In this document: positions 34,901 through 44,820 of the stretch, in pieces
How positions within the stretch are numbered: position 1 is the first letter of the stretch
Layout of the letters: the number at the start of each line of letters is the position of its first letter
Origin: Aurifilum marmelostoma
Lineage: Eukaryota; Ascomycota; Sordariomycetes; Diaporthales; Cryphonectriaceae
Direction of reading: 5' to 3'
NCBI GenBank assembly: GCA_027559495.1
Contig: JAMXSV010000024.1
Span: 434,001 to 498,000 of the forward strand
Length of the DNA stretch: 64,000 nucleotides
Notes under the pieces: model-generated
What the model saw: only the letters and a program-made list of their open reading frames with translations
What the model was told of the DNA's origin: nothing
Database searches by the model: none
Position numbers and translations under genes: made by a program

Positions 34901-35972
34901 TCAACTGGAAGAGGGGAGGCAAGACAGTAGCACAGAACATCACCAAGGTCGGTCGAGCGGTAGCTGCATTCCAGACCAACGAGCGCGACCCACGAGCCCA
35001 GCCGCAGCCCGGTGGCCTGACCGGCGACAACATTGGGCTCCCCTACAACATGACTATGGCCAACATGGAAGCACCCTCAACAACGCTGACCAACGGACAA
35101 CAGAACCGCGGCGCGCCGACCGATGCCCGCTCTTTTGGGTTCTTTGGCAAGAACAAGCAGCCGATGCAGAACATGCCCAAGTCTATCTCTACGGCCAACC
35201 TCGCGGTGCCCACAGCCGTCGTAGATGCCACCACGCTTTTCGGGTCTGAGCTCGTCGAGAGGGCCGACCACGAGCGACGCCAGATCCCCAGCGTCGTTAC
35301 CCGGTGTATAGAGGAGGTCGAACTTCGGGGCATGGACTCGGAGGGCATCTACCGCAAGTCGGGAGGCAACTCTCAGGTCAAGATGATACAGGAGGGATTC
35401 GAGAAGACGGATGATTTCGACATCTCCGACCCAAGTATCGACATTGCATCCGTCACCAGCGTCCTCAAGCAGTACTTCCGCAAGCTCCCCACACCGCTCT
35501 TGACCTTTGAGGTCTATGATCGGATCCTGGAGTCCAACAGTGAGCTTTTTTCTTCTCTCCCCCCCCCTTTACTACTGTATCCCAAGACGGGCTATCTACT
35601 ACCAAAACCTGAGTGCTGACCCAGAACGTCTAGATTGTGTTGATGCCGACGAGCGCTGTTCTCATCTCCGCAAGACGGTCAACATGCTGCCGCAGAAGCA
35701 CCGTGATTGTCTCGAGTTCCTCATGTTCCACTTGGCTCGGGTTGCCCAGCGGGAGCCGGAGAATTTGGTATGTCCTGCAGCCCCCCACTGTGCCTCTCAG
35801 AATGTAGACTGACGACGTGCACCAGATGTCGCCCAAGAATCTAGCTGTGGTGTTTGCTCCCACCATTATGCGAGACCACAGCCTCGAGAGGGAGATGACA
35901 GATATGCATGCGAAGAACCTCGCCGTGCAATTCATGATTGAGCAGAGCAATGAGATCTTCGCCTCGGAATAA
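31906..35972 (+). CDS. LIM-domain Rho GTPase-activating protein (Rga1-like)
   Basis: GAP for Rho/Cdc42-type GTPases in polarity control. Exons 31906-31968, 32076-32106, 32333-35539, 35634-35767 and 35826-35972 give 1193 residues. The first LIM domain is assembled over three exons (CKGCGE starting at residue 16, then FELAGNRWHLNCFRCNTC), and a second follows at SCSACGNKIEDL and FCATCFRCRNCKRKI. A ~550-residue Ser/Pro/Lys-rich disordered region and a coiled-coil stretch (LKRQLRTSEQRVAELERQF, then the leucine-rich QTEIMIRQLEVL region) lead to the RhoGAP domain. The arginine-finger segment GIYRKSG has R1039. The GAP helix VVFAPTIMRD lies in the last exon and the protein stops soon after, as in family members. 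Intron 2 is 226 nt, the others 58-107 nt. The very long upstream gap suggests a large regulatory region. Confidence 0.93.
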
Positions 35973-36086
35973 GTGAGACTAGGGCGAATCTCAATGGCAA
36001 CTGACGGTAACGCCTCGAGGGTAACGATCAGGGGGGTTGGGATGATCATTGGAGGACGGAGATACTAGGTGATACCACGGAGCGAA

Positions 36087-36108
36087 TGACTGACTGACTG
36101 ACTGACTG
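36087..36108. repeat. (TGAC)n microsatellite
   Basis: About 5.5 copies of TGAC just downstream of the RhoGAP gene. Confidence 0.85.
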
Positions 36109-36399
36109 ATATCATACCTGAAGCCTTGGACTGACGGCTCAGAGGCCTTGTTTGTATATATTCACTTCATTTGGTGTTGGAGTCTCTTCTGGGATGAGCA
36201 TGAGCGAGCGAAGGGCAGGCATCGTGTTTTCATTCTTTCCTTTGGAGGCGCGACAAGCACGATCGATTTTTTATTTGACTCGGGATGATCTCGACACCCT
36301 CACCTGCGCGCAGCCCCGTGCGTGGCCCCGCGCATCGAGTCTCTTTGGAATGTCCGACTGGCAATTTATGTGGCTGGCTGTGCGGTGGAAACAGGACAA

Positions 36400-36444
36400 G
36401 ACACACACACACGAGAGAGAGAGAGAGAGACGCAGAGAGAGAGA
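36400..36444. repeat. (CA)n then (GA)n tract
   Basis: A CA run passes into a GA run with one CGC interruption; probably the 3' flank of the RhoGAP transcript. Confidence 0.8.
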
Positions 36445-36598
36445 TACCGATTGAAATCTGAGTAAGGAATAGAGCATTCAGTGTGACACTATGAATGATG
36501 TTGTTTTCTCCTGTTACTTACTTAATGTCAGTTAGTAGTCAGTACAACCCACTTTAGAGCCATCAGAGGTATACCTACTATGGTAATTGGCTACTGTA

Positions 36599-36667
36599 GC
36601 GTAGCAATTGGGCCTAGAACTTAGGGGCCCACGTACTCGCAGTAGCGCGTAGCATTAGAGCGTAGCA
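36599..36667. promoter_or_regulatory. three GCGTAGCA copies upstream of vps52
   Basis: GCGTAGCA occurs at 36599-36606, 36647-36654 and 36660-36667, all in the same orientation, roughly 400-470 nt before the vps52 ATG. Three identical 8-mers in 69 nt is unlikely by chance in unique sequence. They may be binding sites or remnants of a local duplication. I know no factor for this word. Confidence 0.4.
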
Positions 36668-37069
36668 CTGTGTACTTAGTAGCTTATCCCCTGAAGCTGT
36701 TATAGTTCATAGGCTCTCTTATCGATAAAAGGGGATGTTGACGAGTGACGTGTGCGGAACCTTGGCCGCGCGACCCTTGAACCTGACCGACCACTGTAGG
36801 GTGTTTGGACCCGGACCCCAACTACAGAGCCGGAGCCAGGAGCTCACAGCTGTCAGCTGCACCCAAGACTCTATCGAATCGATCCTTGATTTTTCTTTTT
36901 CTTTCCTTGCCCACACACTGCCCTCCACTACACAAGCTGACGGACGTACACGGCCGAGAACTCAGACAAGGGCTCGCGAGGCGTGCACCAATGTCAATGC
37001 CTCGTCGAAGCGACGTGCCATAGCCAACCTAATCTACCGCCCACCCCCCCCTCCCTTCTCCTCAACGCC

Positions 37070-39362
37070 ATGTGGCTCGACCGCCTCGGGCACAACGCTT
37101 CCCCATCTGGCTTCGACTCTCGCCCGATCTCTCCCCCTCCCCAGACGTATCTCTGGTCGAGGCTCCCCGTACATCGCATCATCACACCAGCGATCAGCAA
37201 GGGCCTCGACGGCATCGCTCGTCTCCTCGAGCGATGGCACCGGCTCGACCACGTCCCTGCTGAGGGGCCGGGCCAACGGGTCTACGGGCGCAGGCGTTGC
37301 GCCGGCGGGCTCGAGCCTGCGGCAGAGCCATACGGTGCTGGTCGATGATGGGCAGGAGAGCCTGGATGTGCTGGGCAAGATCCTGGGCGAGGCGGCCGTC
37401 GCCGCAGCGAATGGTGGGAGCGGGAGTGTGAGCCCGTCGTCGCGAGGGCCAGAGGGTGGCAGCACGGGCACAGGCATACGAGAGGAGGACCTTGAGCTCG
37501 AGGTCGATTTCGGCGGGCTCTCGCTGAGGGAATACCTTGCGCGGGAGGAGATCAGCGACGAGGGGATATATAGACCGCAGACAGTTGAGGAATGTATGTG
37601 GCTTCTCTCGTCCTTGCTCCGCCTTCTCCCGTTGCGACCACTACCCCTTCTATGTATAGATATATAAGAAGCTGACGGTGCTGTTATCCCTTACGAAAAC
37701 CACAGACGAGCTTGACAAGACTAAATTCGAGGACCTCCACCGCTCGATTCGCGCCTGCGACGATGTCCTGACCTCGGTCGAGACGAACCTGACCTCGTTC
37801 CGCAACGACCTGGCTGCCGTGTCGGCCGACATCGAGACGCTGCAGGCGCGGTCGCAGGCGCTCAACGTGCGGCTCGAGAACCGACAGGCCCTCGAGAAGG
37901 GGCTGGGCCCTGTCGTGGAGGAGCTTAGTGTGGGGCCCCATGTTGTGTCCAAGATCGCTGACGGTCACGTCGATGAGGCTTGGATCAAAGTCCTGGCAGA
38001 GCTGGACCGGCGTTCCGAGGCGTACAAGAAGGCGACGCAGGGACAGGGCCAGAGCAGGGCACTTTCTGATCTGGGGCCTCTGCTGGAGAAGTTGACACTG
38101 AAGGTAGGGCTGTCCTCTTTGTCCCTCAATCTCCCTCCCCTAAACGGGCCTCTGGTGTTACCGGTGTACTGATGATGAGAATCAATACTTTTCAGGCTAT
38201 TGAGAGGATAAGGGACCACCTTGTGGCACAGATCAAGGCCTTGAGGTCACCACATATCAATGCGCAGATCATCCAGCAGCAGAACTTTCTCAAGTTCAAA
38301 GACCTCTACACCTTCCTACACAAGCATCATGCCGCCCTTGCCGACGAGATCTGCCAGGCTTACAGGAACACGATGCGCTGGTATTACTTGAATCAATTCA
38401 CTCGCTACCAGAAGGCTCTCGAGAAGCTCAAGCTGCACACGATCGACAGGACCGACGTGCTAGGCCACGAAGACACATCGCGCAAGGCCACCGTGCTGAG
38501 CGGCGCCTCCAAGCTCGGCGGCGCACCGCACGATGCCTTCAACCTGGGAAGACGTATCGACCTGCTCAAGACAGCCAGCCAGGCGGCCATCAGCTCCTAC
38601 CTGGCCGAGGAGGACCAATCGACGCACTACCTTGAGGTACCCTTTCGCAACTTCAACCTCGCGCTCGTCGACAACGCGACCGCTGAGTATACCTTCCTCG
38701 CGTCCTTTTTCGCCCCGGCGCTCAGCATGCCCACGATAGGAAAGCACTTTGCCCACATCTTTGAGCCGACTTTTGCGCTGGGCCACGCCCTCACGAAGCA
38801 GCTGGCCAACGAGACCTACGACGGCCTCGGCCTGCTGCTGTGCATCCGCCTGAACCAGCACCTCGCCTTTGAGCTGCAGCGCAGGCGTGTGCCAGCCATG
38901 GACGGCTACGTCAACGGCACGTCCATGATGCTGTGGCCCCGCCTGCAGAGCGTCATGGACGCCCACTGCGAGAGCGTGCGCACCCTCACCTCCTCCCTAC
39001 CATCGCGGCCCCTCCCGGCAGCCACGGCGAAGACGACCTCGGCCGCCCCGCACGTCGCCACCCAGCGCTTCGGCCAGCTCGTCTGCGGCATCCTGGCGCT
39101 GTCGCAGGAGGCGGGCGATGACGAGCCCGTGGTGACGAGCCTGGGGCGCCTTCGGAGCGAGATGGAGGCCTTCCTGACACGGTACAGCCAGGCTTACTTT
39201 GGTGCCGACACGCGGGGCAAGAAGAGGGAGCGGTTCCTGTATAATAACTACTCGCTTATATTGACTATCATTGGGGATGTGGGCGAGCAAGGAGGCAAGC
39301 TGGCCTCATTGCAGGTGGAGCACTTTGAGGGGCTGAAGAAGGCTTATCAAGACGGGGCTTGA
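37070..39362 (+). CDS. VPS52: Vps52, GARP/EARP tethering complex subunit (5' frame interrupted)
   Basis: Subunit of the GARP complex that tethers endosome-derived vesicles at the trans-Golgi. Exons 37070-37593, 37706-38103 and 38196-39362. The core matches Vps52: VEEYELDKTKFEDLHRSIRA across intron 1, the coiled-coil region after it, NFLKFKDLYTFLHKHHAAL, and a C-terminal end in FEGLKKAYQDGA. The start is MWLDRLG, the family's usual opening, but that frame (37070 register) runs out and the rest is in the register one base later. Removing one C from the C5 run at 37133-37137 joins them as RPISPLPRRISGRGSPY and gives 695 residues. Otherwise a start at 36735 would give a long, unrelated N-terminus. 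I treat it as a one-base insertion, from assembly error or real mutation. Confidence 0.88.
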
Positions 39363-40023
39363 AAAAAAAAAAGTTGGGAGAGCCGGGCAGGAGGAGGGCC
39401 GGTTGCTGGTCTGAGGATTCGATAGGTGAGGAATTTTTATAGAATGGATGGAAGAAGTGGCGTAGTCTTGTGGAGTGGGTTTTTAGGGGGAATGTTTGAG
39501 AATAGAGAGAAAAAAAAAACAAAAGGAAAACTCCTTGGGAAGAAAGCGAGGGTGGTTGGCGAAGCTGGTGAAGCTGTACATTGGGTTGTCTCTTTTTTTT
39601 TTGATAATAATAGAATTCTCGAGAGAGAGTCTTGAAGGGCGGTGAGGTGATATGAGGGTGCGAAGAACGATACTATACACACTGGTCGTAGTCAATAATT
39701 ATACTTGTGTGTGGCTATTGGGGGTATGCATGAAAATAACAAAACGTCTATATCCTGCACCCCGCTTGCTTGCTTTCCCTATACAGAGACAAGCGATGGA
39801 TTTCTGTGGCGCTTTCTGGAGCTCAGTCGTTCTCAAATGTACACACAGTCTAGTCCAGCACGTTTTCCTCTTTCCTTTATCCCTTGTACTATTTATACAC
39901 ACCTTCCTAGACCATCCCATCTAGTGCTATCGCGAAACCTATGAAGTGGCTCATGTCAGACTGCCACGCCCGCAACGACAACATCACAGACTGCAGGGCT
40001 CGAGCCGGGCCGCCGAGTCTCCT
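39363..40023. other. convergent 3' region of vps52 and the TBC gene
   Basis: A-rich and T-rich homopolymers and GA-rich sequence, typical of 3' UTRs. No gene seen. Confidence 0.65.
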
Positions 40024-41568
40024 CTAGAACTCCCGGTACCACCACTTCGAGAAGACGTCACGCAGGGCTCGAGCCGGTCCAGCCAGCACGCTGCTACTGC
40101 TGCTGCTGCTGCTGCCACCGTTGAAGAAGCCCGCCAACGACGACGTCAAGAGTGGAGACCGCCGCATCCAGTACGCCAGCACGCCAAACAGGACCGCGAA
40201 GCCGACCATGCCCGCGGGCCGGCTGTAGGCCCACAGGGACTTGACCAGCTGGGCCCTGCGCTGGCGCTTCTCTAGGTCGCGCACGTGCTGGGCAAAAAGT
40301 ACTCGCCCACGGCCTCGGCCTGGCCAGCACAGTCGGCGGTGCTGCGGGCCGTCTTGAGGGCGCTGAACTCGCTGATGCCGCGGCTCCAGGCAGCGCCGAG
40401 GGACTCGGGCGGGTGGCGGGCGCAGAGCTCCGAGGTGGACGTGATGAGGGCCTCGAGATCTAGGGGCTGGGGCAGCTTGCTGAGGATGGAGTGGAGCATC
40501 TCGGGCTCGGTAGGGGGTGTCTCGAAGAGCTCGGCGCGGCGGTTGAGGACGATCTGGGCAAACATGTAGACGCTGAAGACGGGCTCGCGCGCCAGCAGGA
40601 CGTCGAAAAGGCGGGTGATCTCGCCTAGTGATTGTACGTCGTGGGCGTACATGGTGAGCGTGCCGGACAGGGCGAAGAAGGGCTCGGTCTGGGAGAGGTG
40701 AGCCCAGAGCTTGGGGTCCGAGGCGTGCAGGATAGATGGGATGAGGCGGAGCTGGGCTATCGCTGCGGTGAGGTTGGGAAGCATAAAGTCCCTGATGCGG
40801 AGGGTTGAGAGGCGAGAAATTGCTGGTGCACGCAGGGCTGCCGGGAGGACGAGGAGAAACACCTGGGCTATGTCGTGGTAGCCCTGAAAGTAGTGAAGGT
40901 AAGGGTGCCGCCGGAGCACACAGAGGATGACATTGGAGAGGGCTTCTTGTTGCTGGACTCGTTCGTCGTCGGTCTGGTCTGCTGGTTGTCAATATAGACT
41001 CTACTTAAATCCATGGACCGTACCCTCGCGCCTGCTTACAATTGGGGTAGTAGACAAAGGCCCTGTCCACATCGAGCCTGACCTGGCCTTCATCCCTGTG
41101 AGGAGGCAATCGTCTCCATGAGAGATCTTCTCTGTGGAGGTACGCCTCATGCGCCTTCTCGTCCCCAGGACTTCGTGGTCTTATGGGCAAACCCAACAAG
41201 ATAGGCCCTGAGATATTGTTCAGCAATCATGATGGTTTCCTTCAAGCTACCATCCACGACGGGTCTGATCATCAGATCTACTCACATGCTTCTTGTCGCA
41301 ACTCGTCCGTTACAAATCCACCTGGCAACTGAGCCAGTGATTGAAGCTCTGCTATATCTCTCCGTTCGCAGGCCTTCCAAATCAAGTCCTCCTTTGGTGA
41401 TCTTTTCCGCAGCTGAGGGCTGGCCTCGGAGACAGCATCGTCTACTGCTGGGCTCGAGGTGCTCGAGGCATCAAGGTCATTCTTCTCATCCAGGATATCG
41501 CTCCCTTCGAGGGGTAATGCTCCATCTGCCTCAGCCATACCAGGAGCACCAACCTTCCCCTCAGCCAC
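40024..41568 (-). CDS. TBC-domain Rab GAP with C-terminal TM (Gyp8/TBC1D20 type), one-base frame break
   Basis: Rab GTPase-activating protein probably anchored in the ER/Golgi membrane. Exons 41568-41286, 41207-41040 and 40998-40024. Splicing gives ELRQEAWPILLGLP, the TBC motif-A type segment, then RLDVDRAFVYYPN and RRHPYLHYFQGYHDIAQVFL (motif B with the YFQGYHD signature). The dual-finger Arg is R of LDVDRAF and the Gln is in YFQG. After GEYF the frame fails. Removing one T (A5 on the plus strand, 40294-40298) continues as AQHVRDLEKRQRRAQ and then a TM helix (MVGFAVLFGVLAYW) near the C-terminus, as in Gyp8. The corrected protein is 474 residues. The second intron would be only 41 nt with a TAGAG end; a 58-nt alternative at CCAG breaks the frame. 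A Ser run near the C-terminus comes from a GCT/CTG triplet repeat. Confidence 0.85.
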
Positions 41569-44500
41569 CTTGGATCAATGCCTCAAGAGCTGCTGCTGCC
41601 CTGACCAAAAGCGACGAGACTATCTCGAAGCAGCCTCGCACACCCACGGCTAGCGGCGTCACTTGCACTCGGGGCAGCAACCTTCCGGCAGCCACAAGAA
41701 AGGCTGGTACTCTTTTTTTGGAGAGTCTCACAAGTATGACTTGGACGTGGGTTCGGGTACGTAGATATGCCGATCAAACAGATAGCGTGTATCTGCTGGG
41801 CCTAGTTGTCGGATCGATAAAGTACCTCATCTGTGAACAAGAACATGTAACAGAGTCTCCGTGTGGCTCCCCTCTAGAACTGATATCATTTGTTGACGAT
41901 TCGCCGAGATTGGTGGACTGAGCTCTGGTCTGAAGTTGACAACATGAAGCTACCGTAGTAGGCTACAGGACCGGGATGACGTGCGCCACAGCAGGGTTGA
42001 CGGGGTCTGGCACAGCGGGAAGGACCCGCTACAGCGGACCTTGCTGCAACGCCCAACAGGGGGGCTCCAGCTTGCTACCCTGACACGCAGGTGGGATAAT
42101 ACGGCGATCACTACAGGGCATTCAGTCTATACCGAGCAGTGGCTTTACTATACATAGAGTACTTTGACCAGCGGCTGGGTACAGTGTATTCGTCTCAAGA
42201 ATAGTAATGCTCCTGACCAGAAGGCAATCTAGGTGTCAAAGCCAACAAGCTGCACTGAGGATAGCTGCTACGATTCCAGAGTGGTCGATACTCAAAGATT
42301 ATTACTCTGTGCGTGTAAGCTCTCTCAGAATACGTATCTACTTACCCCCTACCATCTCGCATGCATTTAAGGTTTGCATCTTATTGATATCAAGACCGAC
42401 CCGCTGAGTCGCCATACAGTTCTCGCTCAGTAAGACAATGAACCCGGTCATGCAGGGGACCCGAAAAGGGCAAGCCATGGTCAATTTTTCTGTTCGGAAA
42501 AGCAAAAAGAGTTTACCCTCCCTGGCTGACTTCCCCCCCCCCCCCCGGGCCCTGAAGAGGTGGTGTTCGTGTTTGTATTGCCAGCCGCCTTAAGCGCAGA
42601 GGGTTCCTTTGGGCCCCCGGCGATAGCGGCAAGCTGCAGAGAATCTGTTGGAGCTATTGCTTGGCCGACGACGGAGAAGAAAAAAAAGATGACGGGGGGA
42701 AAGGGGAAGGGGAAGAAGTACGTATTCTTATTGGGCCCCGAGGTTTTTATTTTTGGAAGATGGCGCCGGGATTGGGCGAAGATATTGACGACCGGAACTG
42801 AGAAGGCTATTGAAGTTGTCAGGGAGCAAACCTCGTCCTCAAGCGACATGAATGCAACCCTGCACGTCTATCTGGGCACAACAGAACCGGCATGATACGA
42901 GAGCTCTAGCCAGGGCGCGTGTGAGGCAATCTCTCCGAAACCCTCGAAGGTATTGCAAGGTCCTCACAAAACCCCCCCCTCATACACCGGTCGGTCCATC
43001 AGGCGCGGGTGGTTGGGTGGTCTCGCTTCCCAGGTTATGAAGACGAACCTGCCAGTGGTGTTCGTCCACGTACACGATCCAACATCACTAGGCCGTTCGC
43101 GAGGAGACCTGATGGCCTCGTTTTTGGAAAGTCGACTGCAGGAATCACAACCTCCGGTCCCGACCCAGCAAGCGAGCCGAGATTGTTGTTGGCGACGTGG
43201 CTGGCTGCCAGAGGGTTTGGGTATTCATAGCCGAGGGTGTACAGCCTTGCTTTTCCCTCCTGCTCAGTCCTGGCCTGTGTATTGGGTAGATTGTGCATTC
43301 GAGCTGATGGGGGGAGAGCAATAAGCGAGGTGCAAGCGGTATGCCGGCCTTTGGAGCAGGTGGTAGGCGTGGGGTTTACCGTGCATGCTATGTTACAGTA
43401 TATCCCCATTCATGCGTGCAGGCAGACGACCTGCGGGCCAGGCAATAGCTCTATCGCGGCCCTCTCGCCTCGTCTCATCGACTGATGAGAGCGATGAGAG
43501 GCTAGGTAGGAGTATGACGAGAGGTTTGGGTCGATCATGGCTAACTGGCTGGCCCGGCCGGGTTCACAACAGGTTTTGTGCAGAGCTGTATCTGCCCAAC
43601 TTGCCCCCCCTCCACACTCCCCCTCCATCTCTCTCCCTGACAAACGGCGCCTAGTGATGCAGATGCAGGAGGGGTGGACAGGTGGCACGGCACAGGAAGG
43701 AAACATCTCTCGTCAGACTGCAGCCTGTGTATGTTTTATGTAAGCCCAAGGTGTTGTTGATGATCATGTTGTTGTTGTTGTAGTTGTTTATGCGGGCAAG
43801 GGTAGGCGCATCAGGGTTTGTGATTGGCAGCCTCGGATACTGGGACTCGAGAGAGGGGGTGACGCGACAACCAGACTTGGCTCTGGAGACCCTGAAGGAA
43901 CCTGTCTGTGTGTGGTTGGTTGTATTAGAAATCCCGAGGGGCATGTGTTTGTGTGTGTGTGTTTAGGGTGGCGCGTGGGGTGTCAGGAGGTCCAAGTATT
44001 GAGAGACATGTCATCAGATTCAGAGACACACACTATGCAGTGGTACTTTGGCTACAGGCGTGTTACCGCACTATAACCCAGCTAAGCATGGTGCTGTCTG
44101 GTACCTGACAGGTCAAGCCTGTGGAGGCCGGGGGAAGGTGGGTTAGCGGTGGTGGTCCCGCCTGTTACTACACCACCAGACCACCCACCACCACCCCATC
44201 AGCGCCAGCGCTGCAGTGAGCAGGGGTTCTACATTTCTGAAGTGAGGGGCCTGAGGGGCAAAAGAACATGGCGGGAGCGGCTTGCTGCTGGTGGTGCTGC
44301 TGCAACCCTGCACTGCTGCCCAGCTGCCCGCCTGCGAGAGCTGCAGAGCTGCCCTGCCGTCTCCTCTGTTGTTGTGGTTGCAAGAACCACTTCTTCTAGT
44401 GCCTGCCTATTCCTGCACCAGCACTTCACAGTGTAGCTTCTCTCCTTTCCTACCTAATATTACTTAATTATGAGGCAGAGACGATGGTGATTGTTACCGT

Positions 44501-44820
44501 AACCACACTCTCCAGCTTCAACTGCTCGGCTCAACCTGCCAGCTTGACCAAGCTGCAGCAGCTGGATTATTCCCCCCCTCCTTGAGTCGGTACAAAGTTG
44601 ATGCGACATCATACGCCCACCTACAGTTGCTGTGCATTGCAGATGGAGTAAGAGAAGCTACCTACCTCACTTCTCGTCCACCTCGTCCACCACCACCACC
44701 ACCTCCTCCTCCTCTTCTTCTCTCTTCCCCTTCGCCTGCTCTTCCTCGTCTGCTTCCTCGTCCTCTTGCTGCTTCTTTGTGTCCCTCATTCCTGTCAGGG
44801 AATGTTCACATATAGCCATC
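41569..44820. other. intergenic region between TBC-GAP and MMS1_N genes
   Basis: About 3.2 kb with no supported gene. Short frames on both strands lack similarity to any family I know. It contains a C14 run (42533-42546), TG runs near 43940, and a CT/CAC-rich leader at 44680-44780 before the next gene. Confidence 0.55.

Larger units (their letters stand above)
35973..37069. other. intergenic region before vps52
   Basis: No gene seen. It contains a (TGAC)n repeat (36087-36108), a CA/GA purine-rich run (36400-36444) and three copies of GCGTAGCA (36599-36667) upstream of vps52. A frame in the vps52 register is open back to 36735, but its composition is not vps52-like. Confidence 0.6.

Noticed and set aside
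36735..37069. Upstream extension of the vps52 frame to an ATG at 36735
   Set aside because: The extra ~110 residues do not resemble Vps52 and begin in promoter-like sequence; the MWLDRLG start with a one-base correction fits better.
41229..41921. 230-codon plus-strand frame over the first TBC-GAP exon
   Set aside because: Antisense to a well-supported exon and intron, with no family resemblance.
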